Assembly: GCF_900094595.1 (NCBI RefSeq)
Contig: NZ_FMAD01000002.1
Location: 124,001-188,000, forward strand
Direction: 5' to 3'
DNA from: Cupriavidus alkaliphilus
GTDB lineage: Bacteria > Pseudomonadota > Gammaproteobacteria > Burkholderiales > Burkholderiaceae
Length of the DNA stretch: 64,000 nt
The notes beneath the pieces were generated by a model. It saw nothing but the letters and a program-made list of their open reading frames with translations, was not told where the DNA came from and searched no databases. Of this stretch, positions 45,360 through 57,500 are shown piece by piece (positions within the stretch are counted from its first letter, which is position 1; every line of letters starts with the position of its first letter). A program made the translations under genes and the position numbers.

Positions 45360-45965
45360 TCAGCGCAGATCCGCCGGCGTATCGATATCCCGGAACGCCC
45401 CCTCGTCTTCCGTCAGGATCCGCGTCACCGGCTTGTCCTGCAGCAGCGCGCGCGCGCCTTCGTCGCCGTCCAGCGCCAGCAGGGCGTCGCGCCAGGCCGC
45501 GCCAAAGCCCACCGGATGGCCGCGTTGCCCGTTGCGCCACGGTGCGGCGATGGTGTCGGGCGTGGTGATGGTCAGCGCCACCGCGCGGATCAGCTCCATC
45601 GGCAGCCACGGCATGTCGGCCAGCGCCACCACCCAGCCGCGCGCATCCGGCGTCGCCGCCACGGCGGCGCGCAGCGCCGCGCCCATGCCGGCTTCGGCCT
45701 CGGGCGCTTCCAGCACGCGGCAGCCGCCCCGGCGCAGTTCTTCCGCCAGCGCGGGGTTGCCGGGGCGGATCACGGCGATCGATTCCGGCAGCGCCGCGGC
45801 CAGCGTGCGGGCGCTGCGCCAGGCAACGGTGCGGCCGCCGGGCAGGACCTCGAGCAGCTTGTTGCGCTGGCCGGCGGCATCGAAGCGGCGGCCGAAGCCC
45901 GCGGCCAGCAGGATGCCGGTGGGCAGGTCGGTGCGGAGCAGGGGAGCGTTGGGGGCGGCGGTCAT
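45360..45965 (-). CDS. MobA-like NTP transferase (molybdenum cofactor cytidylyltransferase, MocA-type)
   Basis: A 201-residue nucleotidyltransferase with the GT-A signature GILLAAGFGRRFDAAGQRNK and the metal Asp in ALADMPWLPMELI. It resembles MocA, which adds CMP to molybdopterin for xanthine-oxidase-type enzymes. As the last gene of the Cox-like operon, it would prepare the cofactor for the large subunit. Start ATG 45965 follows the XdhC-like gene by 19 bases. Confidence 0.88.
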   Translation of the reverse strand: MTAAPNAPLLRTDLPTGILLAAGFGRRFDAAGQRNKLLEVLPGGRTVAWRSARTLAAALPESIAVIRPGNPALAEELRRGGCRVLEAPEAEAGMGAALRAAVAATPDARGWVVALADMPWLPMELIRAVALTITTPDTIAAPWRNGQRGHPVGFGAAWRDALLALDGDEGARALLQDKPVTRILTEDEGAFRDIDTPADLR

Positions 45966-45984
45966 GGCGGCACTCGCGGGGTCG

Positions 45985-47022
45985 TCAGGCAGGATCGGGC
46001 GCCACGGCGCAGCTGCTGCCGGTGCTGGCGGCCATTTCGCGCGCGGCCTTGGCGCCTTCCACCTGCAGGATGTCGGGCAGCGAGACATGGTTCTTGGCCG
46101 CGATCACCTCGGCCAGGATCGAGATCGCGATCTCCGGCGGCGTGCGGCTGCCGATATAGATGCCCACGGGCCCATGCAGGCGGGCCAGCTGCAGCTCGGT
46201 GAGGTCGAATTCCTTGAGCCGTTCGCGGCGCGCCTGGTTGTTGCGGCGTGACCCCAGCGCGCCCACATAGAAGGCGCGGGTGCGCAGCGCTTCCATCAGC
46301 GCCAGGTCGTCGAGCTTGGGGTCGTGCGTCAGCGCGATCACCGCGCAGCGCTCGTCCAGCTTCATGTCGGTGACGGTGTCGTCCGGCATGGTGCGCACCA
46401 TGGTGACGCCCGGGATGTCCCAGGTCTCGGTGTACTCCTCGCGCGGATCGCAGACGGTGACCTGGAAGCCCAGGCCGACGGCGATCTGGCACAGGTACTT
46501 GGACAGCTGCCCGGCGCCGATCACCAGCATGCGGTAGCGCGGGCCGTGGATGGTCAGCAGGGTCTTGCCGTCGAACGCCAGCCCGTCGGTGGCGTTGGCC
46601 GGGCCCAGCGAGGCCACGCCCGTGGTCATGTCCAGCGTGCGTGCGACCAGCCGGCCGTTTTCCACGGCATCGAGCAGTTCGGCGATGCCGCTGGCCGGCT
46701 TGAGCGGCTCGGCCACGAGCTCGATGGTGCCGCCGCACGGCAGGCCGAAGCGGTGCGCCTCCTCGGCGCTGATGCCGTACTTGATCGCTTCGGGACGGTC
46801 CGAGGTGATGCCTTGGCGGCGCACGCGGTCGATGATGTCGTCCTCGATGCAGCCGCCCGAGACCGAGCCCACCACCAGGCCGTCGTCGCGCACCGCCAGC
46901 ATCGCTCCCTCGGGCCGGGGCGACGAGCCCCAGGTGCGCACTACCGTTACCAGCAGCACGCGATGGCCTTGCTGCTGCCACTGCACGCTGTTCTTCAGGA
47001 CTTCGAGATCCACGCTGTCCAT
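45985..47022 (-). CDS. XdhC/CoxI family protein
   Basis: A 345-residue factor. The N-terminal XdhC_CoxI part has TWGSSPRPEGAMLAV and GSVSGGCIEDDI; the C-terminal Rossmann part has MLVIGAGQLSKYL near 180, and GALGSRRNNQARRERL follows. XdhC-type proteins bind and sulfurate the molybdenum cofactor before insertion into xanthine dehydrogenase-like enzymes. It overlaps the coxG-like gene upstream by 28 bases, a long overlap suggesting coupled translation. Confidence 0.92.
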   Translation of the reverse strand: MDSVDLEVLKNSVQWQQQGHRVLLVTVVRTWGSSPRPEGAMLAVRDDGLVVGSVSGGCIEDDIIDRVRRQGITSDRPEAIKYGISAEEAHRFGLPCGGTIELVAEPLKPASGIAELLDAVENGRLVARTLDMTTGVASLGPANATDGLAFDGKTLLTIHGPRYRMLVIGAGQLSKYLCQIAVGLGFQVTVCDPREEYTETWDIPGVTMVRTMPDDTVTDMKLDERCAVIALTHDPKLDDLALMEALRTRAFYVGALGSRRNNQARRERLKEFDLTELQLARLHGPVGIYIGSRTPPEIAISILAEVIAAKNHVSLPDILQVEGAKAAREMAASTGSSCAVAPDPA

Positions 47023-47552
47023 GATCGTTTCCGCTTCGCTTGCTCTGTCGGTTCGTTATCGCCGGCGGCTGCGGCGGGGGCGCCCTCGGCCGCTGGCGTG
47101 CTGTCTGTGGCGTCAGGGGTGACGGCTTCGGTGAAGCGCGCAAAGAAGGTGTCAGCCATCTTGCGTGCCGCGGCGTCCACCAGCCGCGAGCCGATCTGTG
47201 CGATCTTGCCCCCCACCTGCGCGTTGACGGTATAGGTCAGGACAGTTTCATCGCCGTCTGGTTCCAGCCGGACCCGGGCGCTGCCCTTGCCGAAGCCCGC
47301 CGCGCCACCCTGGCCGTCGAAACGGATGGTGTAGCTGTCGGGCGCCTGGATGTCTTCCAGCGCCATGCGGCCCTTGAAGCGCGCCTTGACCGGGCCCACC
47401 GCGGCCGTCATGGCCAGCAGGTAGGCGTGGTCGCCGTCGGGCTCGATACTCTCACATCCGGGGATGCATTGCTTGAGCAGCTCGGTGTCGTTGAGCGCTT
47501 CCCATGCCACCTGCTGCGGGACCGGCAGGCGCTGGCTCTGGTTCATTTCCAT
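46995..47552 (-). CDS. coxG: CoxG-like SRPBCC protein (CO dehydrogenase subunit G family)
   Basis: A 185-residue protein. Residues 1-145 are the SRPBCC/START-like fold with LPVPQQVAWEALNDTELLKQ and CIPGCESIEPDG, the typical COXG pattern. The C-terminus is Ala/Pro-rich and ends in a basic Trp-containing tail (KRKRSWTAWISKS) that could touch the membrane. In Oligotropha CoxG recruits CO dehydrogenase to the membrane; here it would serve the related enzyme encoded upstream. It overlaps the VWA gene by 10 bases. AAGGAA 9 bases before ATG 47552 supports this start. Confidence 0.9.
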   Translation of the reverse strand: MEMNQSQRLPVPQQVAWEALNDTELLKQCIPGCESIEPDGDHAYLLAMTAAVGPVKARFKGRMALEDIQAPDSYTIRFDGQGGAAGFGKGSARVRLEPDGDETVLTYTVNAQVGGKIAQIGSRLVDAAARKMADTFFARFTEAVTPDATDSTPAAEGAPAAAAGDNEPTEQAKRKRSWTAWISKS

Positions 47553-48799
47553 GGCGGGGCTTCCTTGTGGGGCGTGGCGGGAGCGGCGGCCCGGGCCGGG
47601 CCGCCGTGGTCGGACAGCAGCGTCTCGAGCGCCAGCAGGCTGTCCAGGTTATGGGCCGGGCGCAGCGCGTCGACGTGCGGCAGGATGGCCTGCACGCCAC
47701 GCGCCTGCGGCGCGAAGCCGGGGTAGCGCAGCAGCGGATTGAGCCAGACGATGCGGTGCGCAAAGCGGCGCAGCCGCGCCATCTCTTCCCCCAGCAGGTC
47801 GATCTGCTCGTGGTCGAGGCCGTCGGTGACCAGCAGCACGGTGGCGCGCCCGGACAGCGTGCGCCGCGCCCAGTGGCGGTTGAAGCTCGCCAGCGCCGCG
47901 CCGATGCGGGTGCCGCCGGCCCAGTCGCGCACCTGGCCGGTGATGACGGCGACGGCCTCGTCCGGGTCGCGTTCGCGCAGCGAGCGGGTGATGTTGGTCA
48001 GCCGCGTACCGAACAGGAATACCGCCAGCCGTTCGCGCGACTGCATCAGCGCGTGGCAGAAGTACAGCACCGCGCGCGAGTACTGGCTCATCGAGCCGGA
48101 GATATCGAGCAGCAGCACCAGCGGCGGCTTGCGCTCGGCATGCTTGCGGAATTTCCAGCGCAGCCACTCGCCGTGCTGGCGCACCGCCAGGCGCGCGCTG
48201 GCGCGCAGGTCGGCGTGGGTGCCGCAGGTGGCGGCGCGCAGCCGGCGCGTGCGCTGCAGCGCCAGGCGGGCGCGGCGGGTGCGCACCAGGTGCTGCAGCG
48301 CGCGCCATTCCTGTGCGGTCAGGGTCTCGAAATCGCGCTGCGCCAGGCGCTCCTGGTCGGAGAAGGTCAGCGGCACGTGGATGCGTTCGGCCTCGGTCTG
48401 GGCCGGGCGCGATGGCATTTCCGCCTGGCGCGCGGCCAGCGCATCGGCCAGCCGGTTGCTGCGTTTGGGCGGCGGCGCGCCCGCGTCGACGCGCGGCAGC
48501 AGCAGCGCGCGCAGCTTGCCTTCCCAGTCGGGGTCGCGCCAGAACAGGTCGAAGGCCGCATCGAACAGCGGCCGCTGGTCGGGGCCGGACAGCACCAGCG
48601 CCGCCAGCGCGGCGCGCACCTCGTCGCGCTGGCCGATATCGACCAGCCGCAGCGCGGCCAGGGCATCGACCGCGTGCGCCGGAGACAGCGCAAAGCCGCC
48701 GTCGCGCAGCAGGCGCATGAAGTGGGTGACGTTGCGCGCCAGCACCGGCAGTCCCGCGGGCGGACCGCCGCTGCGCGCGCCAGCGTGCAGCATCGGCAC
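47543..48799 (-). CDS. VWA domain protein CoxE-type
   Basis: A 418-residue protein with a helical N-terminal half and a C-terminal von Willebrand A domain carrying the MIDAS motif LLLDISGSMSQYSR near residue 228. CoxE works with the MoxR-type ATPase CoxD in assembling the CuSMoO2 or related active site. Here it follows that ATPase gene by 3 bases. All MIDAS residues (DISGS, later T and D) look intact. Confidence 0.9.
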   Translation of the reverse strand: MPMLHAGARSGGPPAGLPVLARNVTHFMRLLRDGGFALSPAHAVDALAALRLVDIGQRDEVRAALAALVLSGPDQRPLFDAAFDLFWRDPDWEGKLRALLLPRVDAGAPPPKRSNRLADALAARQAEMPSRPAQTEAERIHVPLTFSDQERLAQRDFETLTAQEWRALQHLVRTRRARLALQRTRRLRAATCGTHADLRASARLAVRQHGEWLRWKFRKHAERKPPLVLLLDISGSMSQYSRAVLYFCHALMQSRERLAVFLFGTRLTNITRSLRERDPDEAVAVITGQVRDWAGGTRIGAALASFNRHWARRTLSGRATVLLVTDGLDHEQIDLLGEEMARLRRFAHRIVWLNPLLRYPGFAPQARGVQAILPHVDALRPAHNLDSLLALETLLSDHGGPARAAAPATPHKEAPPWK

Positions 48800-48802
48800 G
48801 GC

Positions 48803-49699
48803 TCAGCCTCCGGGCGCGGCGCCCGCCAGCAATTCCGCCACGGTGGGGCCGTCGACGCGCGCCAGGTCGTCCTGGTACTTGAGCAGCACGCCCAGCGTAT
48901 CGCGCACGGACTGCGGATCGAGCTCGGTGGTGCCCAGCGCGGCCAGCGCGCGGCACCAGTCGATGGCCTCGGCGATGCCGGGCGCCTTGAACAGGTCGAT
49001 GCCGCGCAGCCGGTGCACGAAATCGATCGCCTGCGCCTGCAGCGCGGCCGCGGCCTCGGGCGCGCGCGCCGCGACGATCTGCAGCTCGCGCTCGCGCTCC
49101 GGATAGCCGACCCATTGGTACAGGCAGCGGCGCTTGAGCGCGTCATGCACCTCGCGCGTGCGGTTGGAGGTGATCACGATCAGCGGCGGGCGCTCGGCGC
49201 GGATCACGCCGATTTCCGGGATCGACACCTGGAATTCGGACAGGATCTCCAGCAGGAAGGCTTCGAAGGGTTCGTCGGCCCGGTCGATCTCGTCGATCAG
49301 CAGCACGCGCGGCACCCCCGGCGCGGCCGGGTCGGGCAGCAGCGCCTCCAGCAGCGGGCGCTTGAGCAGGTAGTCGTCGTGGTACAGCGATTGCGCCTCC
49401 GGCCGCTCGCCGCGGGCTTCGGCCAGGCGCAGCGCCATGATCTGGCGCGGGTAGTCCCATTCATACAGCGCGCTGGCGGCGTCGAGGCCCTCATAGCATT
49501 GCAGCCGCAGCAGCCGCGTGCCGAGCACGCCGGCCATCGCCTGGGCCAGTGCGGTCTTGCCGACGCCGGGCTCGCCTTCGAGGAACAGCGGCCGCTGCAT
49601 GCGCAGGGCAAGGTAGAGCACCGTGGCGGTTTCGCGGTCGGCGAAGTATTGCTGGTGTTCGAGCTGGGCGAGGGTGTCGTCGATGGAGGTGGGGAGCAT
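48803..49699 (-). CDS. MoxR-family AAA+ ATPase CoxD-type
   Basis: A 298-residue ATPase with Walker A GEPGVGKTALAQAMAG near residue 42 and Walker B VLLIDEIDRADEPFE near 130. Sensor 1 is VITSN and the arginine region is RRCLYQWVGYPERE. CoxD in Oligotropha is needed to mature the CO dehydrogenase active site. Start ATG 49699 (MLPTSIDDTLAQLEHQ) fits the family. It begins 102 bases after the FAD-subunit gene, a gap that contains REP copy 4. Confidence 0.92.
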   Translation of the reverse strand: MLPTSIDDTLAQLEHQQYFADRETATVLYLALRMQRPLFLEGEPGVGKTALAQAMAGVLGTRLLRLQCYEGLDAASALYEWDYPRQIMALRLAEARGERPEAQSLYHDDYLLKRPLLEALLPDPAAPGVPRVLLIDEIDRADEPFEAFLLEILSEFQVSIPEIGVIRAERPPLIVITSNRTREVHDALKRRCLYQWVGYPERERELQIVAARAPEAAAALQAQAIDFVHRLRGIDLFKAPGIAEAIDWCRALAALGTTELDPQSVRDTLGVLLKYQDDLARVDGPTVAELLAGAAPGG

Positions 49700-49746
49700 G
49701 GGGCGATTTTCCGAGCCGGTGCATTCGACATGCCGGCGGTTTGCGC

Positions 49747-49773
49747 CCCTCTCCCGCAAGGCGGGAGAGGGGA
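49747..49773. repeat. REP-like palindrome, copy 4 (inside the Cox-like operon)
   Basis: CCCCTCTCCCGC at 49747-49758 and GCGGGAGAGGGG at 49762-49773, a 12-bp stem with a 3-base loop. It lies between the structural genes and the maturation genes of the operon. It could dampen transcription into the maturation genes or protect the upstream mRNA. Confidence 0.85.
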
Positions 49774-49800
49774 GTACACAATTGGAAACGGGAAACGCCC

Positions 49801-50601
49801 CTACCCCTTCAGCGCCGCCTCCACCGCTCTCGCCGCCAGCACCGGAATCAAATGCGCCCGGTATTCCGCCGACCCATGCAGGTCGCTGTTCAGACGTCCC
49901 GCATCGACCTTCACTCCCCGCGCCGCCTGCGCGGTGAAATTCGCCGACAGCGCCTGCTCCAGCGGCTGGCAACGAAACACGCTGTCCGCCGCGCCCGTGA
50001 CCGCGACGCGCACCGCGTTGCCGGTGCGCGCCACCAGCACGCCCACCAGCGCGAAACGCGACGCCGGATTGGCAAACTTGGTGTAGGCGGCCTGGTCCGG
50101 TATCGGGAAGCGTACGGCGGTGATCAGCTCGTCCGCTTCCAGCGCGGTCTCATAGAGCCCCTTGAAGAAGTCGTCGGCCGCGATGCTGCGGCGGTCGGTG
50201 ACCACGGTCGCGCCCAGTCCCAGCACGCCGGCCGGGTAGTCTGCCGCCGGATCGTCATTGGCCAGCGCGCCGCCGATGGTGCCCATCGCGCGCACCTGCC
50301 GGTCGCCGATGCCGCCGGCCAGCGCCGCCAGCGCCGGGATGCGCTGGCGCACCTCGGCGTTGGCTTCGACGTCGGCATGGCGCGCGGCGGCGCCGACGAC
50401 GATCTCCTTGCCTTCGACGCGGATCTCGGCCATGCCGGGGATACGCGCGACGTCGACCAGCGTCGACGGCGATGCCAGCCGCAGCTTCATCGCCGCCAGC
50501 AGGCTCTGGCCGCCGCCGAGGAACTTGGCGTCGGGATCGGCCTTGAGTTTGGCCACTGCCGCCTTGGCATCCGCGGCGCGTTCAAAGTTGAATGCGTACA
50601 T
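49801..50601 (-). CDS. Xanthine dehydrogenase family FAD subunit (CoxM-like)
   Basis: A 266-residue medium subunit with the FAD motifs KFLGGGQSLLAAMKLRL near residue 27 and MGTIGGALANDDPAADYP near 105, and a CO_deh_flav_C domain from about 160. It accepts electrons through the Fe-S subunit from the molybdenum site. The start at 50601 (MYAFNFERAADAKAAV) is the usual one. It lies 26 bases after the large-subunit gene. Confidence 0.93.
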   Translation of the reverse strand: MYAFNFERAADAKAAVAKLKADPDAKFLGGGQSLLAAMKLRLASPSTLVDVARIPGMAEIRVEGKEIVVGAAARHADVEANAEVRQRIPALAALAGGIGDRQVRAMGTIGGALANDDPAADYPAGVLGLGATVVTDRRSIAADDFFKGLYETALEADELITAVRFPIPDQAAYTKFANPASRFALVGVLVARTGNAVRVAVTGAADSVFRCQPLEQALSANFTAQAARGVKVDAGRLNSDLHGSAEYRAHLIPVLAARAVEAALKG

Positions 50602-50627
50602 GTCGGTTTCCTTTGCGGTGCGGTGGC

Positions 50628-53009
<2,382 letters not shown>

Positions 53010-53020
53010 GGCGGTCTCCC

Positions 53021-53518
53021 TCATTCAGCGCTGGACTGCATGCCCGCCTGGCCCTGCTGCACCGCGCGCACGATATTGTGGTAGCCGGTGCAGCGGCACA
53101 GGTTGCCCTCCAGGTGCTTGCGGATGGTGGCGGCGTCGGCGCCGGGATGTTCCTGGACGAGTGCGGTGGCGCTCATCACCATGCCCGGCGTGCAGAAGCC
53201 GCATTGCAGCCCGTGGCATTCGCGGAAGGCCTCCTGCATCGGATGCAGGCCGTTGCCGACCTTGTCGCCGACCGTCCCGGCCAGTCCTTCGATGGTGGTC
53301 ACGGTGGCGCCGTCCGCCTGCAGCGCCAGCAGGTTGCACGACTTGACCGCGCGGCCGTCCAGGTGGACCGTGCAGGCGCCGCATTGCGCGGTGTCGCAGC
53401 CGACGTGGGTGCCGGTCAGGCGCAGCTGTTCGCGCAGGAACTGGACCAGGAGGGTGTTGGGTTCTACCTGCGCGTCAACGGGCTTGCCGTTGACCGTCAG
53501 GCGGATCGGAATCGCCAT
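53021..53518 (-). CDS. (2Fe-2S)-binding subunit of xanthine dehydrogenase family (CoxS-like)
   Basis: A 165-residue small subunit with two 2Fe-2S clusters: [16 protein letters not shown] plus a later Cys for the first, and [12 protein letters not shown] with [10 protein letters not shown] for the second. It passes electrons from molybdenum to FAD. GGAGA 6 bases before ATG 53518 sets the start. It is the first gene of the eight-gene operon (order S-L-M, then maturation genes), so the promoter lies in the following 319 bases. Confidence 0.95.
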   Translation of the reverse strand: MAIPIRLTVNGKPVDAQVEPNTLLVQFLREQLRLTGTHVGCDTAQCGACTVHLDGRAVKSCNLLALQADGATVTTIEGLAGTVGDKVGNGLHPMQEAFRECHGLQCGFCTPGMVMSATALVQEHPGADAATIRKHLEGNLCRCTGYHNIVRAVQQGQAGMQSSAE

Positions 53519-53837
53519 GCTTGTCTCCATGTGGGGTGGACGCGCATGACCAATACCCAGATCCCAAGGCAACTGCGCGGGACTGGCCACGACGCGGTAC
53601 TGCCGCTTAAGACGGCTATAGGACGGCTAATTCGTGATATTGGTGCTGCCGCTGCAACTGCTGTTGGTGCGCCAGCGAACCTTGCGGCCGGCGCATCGGC
53701 ACGGCCGGCGAACGTTTGGCCGCGACAGGCTCTAACAGTTAATCACAAATCCTGCACAGGTGCCATGTGGATTGCCCGCGCCCCGTTTGGGGCAGGGCCC
53801 GCTAGAATGAGCCGCGCCACCGGCCCTGTCCCCTTAC
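53519..53837. other. Divergent intergenic region upstream of the Cox-like operon
   Basis: About 320 bases that must hold promoters for the operon on one side and the YqaA-like gene on the other. AT-richer patches occur at 53631-53640 (CTAATTCGTG) and 53730-53752 (ACAGTTAATCACAAATCC). No gene is seen; no known regulator box is recognised. Confidence 0.4.
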
Positions 53838-54416
53838 ATGGAAGCCTTTTTCGACTGGCTGTTTGAAACCATTGCCTTGCCCAAGGTAGGCCTGCCCGCG
53901 ATCTTCGTGGTCAGCCTGGTGTCGGCCACCTTGCTGCCGCTCGGCTCCGAGCCCGCCGTGTTCGGCTACGTCAAGCTCAATCCGCAGATGTTCTGGCCGG
54001 CGATCCTGGTGGCCACCGCCGGCAATACCGTCGGCGGCGCGATCGACTGGTGGCTGGGCTACGCCGCCAAGCTGGCGCTGGTGCGCTACCACAAGCGGCG
54101 CCGCGCGCGCGAGCACGAGGCCGAGCACCTGGAGCACCGCGCCCACGCGCGCAAGCCGCCCAAGCCCAAGCTCGATGCCCGCTACTTCCGCTGGATGCGC
54201 CGGCTGGGCCCGCCCACGCTGCTGCTGTCGTGGCTGCCTGGCGTTGGTGATCCGTTGTGCACTTTGGCGGGCTGGCTGCGCCTCTCGTTCTGGCCCAGCC
54301 TGGCCTGGATGGCGGTCGGCAAGTTCCTGCGCTACCTGGTCATGACCGCCGGGCTGATGTGGATTCCGGATACTTTCTGGCAGAACATTGCGCACACGGT
54401 AAAGGCCTGGTTCTGA
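53838..54416 (+). CDS. YqaA/DedA family membrane protein
   Basis: A 192-residue inner-membrane protein of the VTT (SNARE-associated) family. It opens with LFETIALPKVGLPAIFVVSL, has the ATAGNTVGGAIDWWLGYAA core near 60 and later GPPTLLLSWLPGVGDPLCTL near 128. An unusual basic insert (KRRRAREHEAEHLEHRAHAR near 92) separates the halves. DedA relatives act in membrane lipid or undecaprenyl phosphate homeostasis; for the YqaA branch the role is unknown. It stands alone. Confidence 0.87.
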   Translation: MEAFFDWLFETIALPKVGLPAIFVVSLVSATLLPLGSEPAVFGYVKLNPQMFWPAILVATAGNTVGGAIDWWLGYAAKLALVRYHKRRRAREHEAEHLEHRAHARKPPKPKLDARYFRWMRRLGPPTLLLSWLPGVGDPLCTLAGWLRLSFWPSLAWMAVGKFLRYLVMTAGLMWIPDTFWQNIAHTVKAWF

Positions 54417-54597
54417 TTCCGGCGGGGCCCGGGACCGTTATGCGGGGCGCATCCGGCGCCCCGGACACACGCTAATCCCTTGTTCCGACAAGGATTCCGT
54501 CATGCTGCGGTGCGGCGAAAGCAGGGCTTGCAGTACAATCGCCCTTTAATGAACGATTCGCGCACTGTCCCCGTGCGCAGCAGGAAGCGGTCCCCCA

Positions 54598-57500
54598 ATG
54601 AACGCCCCACTCGTGCTCGACGCCAAGCTCGCCGCGCAGGACGCCCCGCCGCGCCTGCGTGAAATCCCCTATAACTACACGTCCTTCTCGGACCGCGAGA
54701 TTGTCATCCGGCTGCTCGGCGAGGAAGCCTGGCGCATCCTGGACGAGCTGCGCAGCGAGCGCCGCACCGGCCGCTCCGCCCGCATGCTGTACGAGGTGCT
54801 GGGCGATATCTGGGTGGTGCGCCGCAACCCCTACCTGCAGGACGACCTGCTGGAAAATCCCAAGCGCCGCCAGATGCTGGTGAGCGCGCTGCACCACCGC
54901 CTGAACGAGATCGAGAAGCGCCGCGCCGCCGACCGTGCCGAGCACGCCGAGCCCGCCGCCGAGGACCGCTCGCACCGCGTGGAGCAGCTGGTCGCGTTCG
55001 CCAAGCAGGCGATCGAGGACTTCAAGAACGAATTCGCCGCCGCCTACGACCTGCGCAAGCGCGCGCAGCGCGTGCTCGGCCGCGTCACGCAGAAGGACAA
55101 CATCAAGTTCGATGGCCTGTCGCGCGTGTCGCACGTGACCGATGCCACTGACTGGCGGGTGGAATATCCGTTCGTGGTGCTGACCCCGGATACCGAGGAA
55201 GAGATCGCCGGCCTGGTCAAGGGCTGCTTCGAACTCGGCCTGACCATCATCCCGCGCGGAGGCGGCACCGGCTACACCGGCGGCGCCGTGCCGCTGACGC
55301 CGATGAGCGCGGTAATCAATACCGAGAAGCTGGAGCAGCTGGGGCCGGTCGAGCAGACCGACCTGCCGGGCGTGTCGCACAAGGTGGCGACCATCTTCTC
55401 CGGCGCCGGCGTGGTGACGCGCCGCGTCGCCGACGCGGCCGACCGCGCCGGCCTGGTGTTCGCCGTCGACCCGACTTCGATCGACGCCTCGTGCATCGGC
55501 GGCAATGTCGCCATGAACGCCGGCGGCAAGAAGGCCGTGCTGTGGGGCACCGCGCTCGACAACCTGGCCTGGTGGCGCATGGTGGACCCGGAAGGCAACT
55601 GGCTGGAAATCACCCGGCTGGACCACAACCTGAGCAAGATCCACGACGTGCCGGTGGCCACCTTCGAGCTGAAGTGGTCGGACGGCAACCGCGCCCCGGG
55701 CGAGAAGGTGCTGCGCACCGAGACGCTCGCCATCGAAGGCCGCAAGTTCCGCAAGGAAGGCCTGGGCAAGGACGTCACCGACAAGTTCCTGGCGGGCCTG
55801 CCCGGCGTGCAGAAGGAAGGCTGCGACGGCATCATCACCAGCGCGCGCTGGATCCTGCACCGCATGCCCAAGCACATCCGCACCGTGTGCCTGGAGTTCT
55901 TCGGCCAGGCGCGCGACGCCATCCCCAGCATCGTCGAGATCAAGGACTTCCTCGACGCCGAGACCAAAAAGCCGGGCGGCGCCATCCTGGCCGGCCTCGA
56001 GCACCTGGACGAGCGTTACCTGCGCGCGGTCGGCTACGCCACCAAGAGCAAGCGCAACGCCTTCCCGAAGATGGTGCTGATCGGCGATATCGTCGGCGAC
56101 GATGAAGACGCCGTGGCGCGCGCCACCTCGGAAGTGATCCGCATGGCCAACGGCAAGAGCGGCGAAGGCTTTATCGCCGTCAGCCCCGAGGCGCGCAAGA
56201 AGTTCTGGCTCGACCGCTCGCGCACCGCCGCGATCGCGAAGCACACCAACGCCTTCAAGATCAACGAAGACGTGGTGATCCCGCTCAACCGCATGGGCGA
56301 GTACACCGACGGCATCGAGCGCATCAATATCGAGCTGTCGATCAAGAGCAAGCTCAAGCTGGTCGACACGCTGGAAGCGTTCTTCGCGCGCGGCAACCTG
56401 CCGCTGGGCCGCAGCGACGACGCCAACGAGATCCCCAGCGCCGAGCTGCTGGAAGACCGCGTGCAGCACGCGCTGACGCTGCTGCGCGAGATCCGCGCGC
56501 GCTGGCGCTATCTGCAAGCCCATCTCGACACGCCGCTGGCGCAGGCCAAGGCCTCGCTGATCGGGCACGGGCTGGGCCTGCTGGGCCAGGAATTCGAGGC
56601 GCGGCTGCACCAGCAGCCGGACGCCAACGTGTTCCACCTGCTGCAGGACCGCACCATCCGCGTCTCGTGGAAGACCGAGATCCGCGCCGAACTGCGCAAG
56701 ATCTTCAACGGCGGCGAGTTCAAGCCGATCCTCGACGAAGCCCAGAAGATCCACAAGCAGGTGCTGCGCGGCCGCGTCTTCGTGGCGCTGCACATGCACG
56801 CCGGCGACGGCAACGTGCACACCAACATCCCGGTCAACTCCGACGACTACGACATGCTGCAGGACGCGCACCGCGCGGTGGCCCGCATCATGGACCTGGC
56901 GCGTTCGCTGGACGGGGTGATCTCGGGCGAGCACGGCATCGGCATCACCAAGCTGGAATTCCTGACCGAGGAAGAGATTGGCGACTTCCGCGCCTACAAG
57001 CAGAAGGTCGACCCGCAGGGCCGCTTCAACAAGGGCAAGCTGCTGCCCGGCGCCGACCTGCGCAACGCCTACACGCCGTCGTTCGGGCTGATGGGACACG
57101 AGTCGATCATCATGCAGCAGAGCGACATCGGCGCCATCGCCGAGAGCGTCAAGGACTGCCTGCGCTGCGGCAAGTGCAAGCCGGTGTGCGCCACGCACGT
57201 GCCGCGCGCCAACCTGCTGTACAGCCCGCGCAACAAGATCCTGGCGACCTCGCTGCTGGTCGAGGCCTTCCTGTACGAGGAGCAGACCCGCCGCGGCATC
57301 TCGGTCAAGCACTGGGACGAGTTCTCCGACGTGGCCGACCATTGCACCGTGTGCCACAAGTGCGTGACGCCGTGCCCGGTCAAGATCGACTTCGGCGACG
57401 TGTCGATGAACATGCGCAACCTGCTGCGCAAGATGGGGCAGAAGAAGTTCAACCCCGGCACCGCGGCGTCGATGTTCTTCCTCAACGCCACCAGCCCCGA

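Noticed and set aside
47504..50086. 860-codon plus-strand frame across the Cox-like maturation genes
   Set aside because: Shadow of the coxE, coxD and coxM-type genes on the minus strand; Arg/Gln/Ala-rich with no domain.
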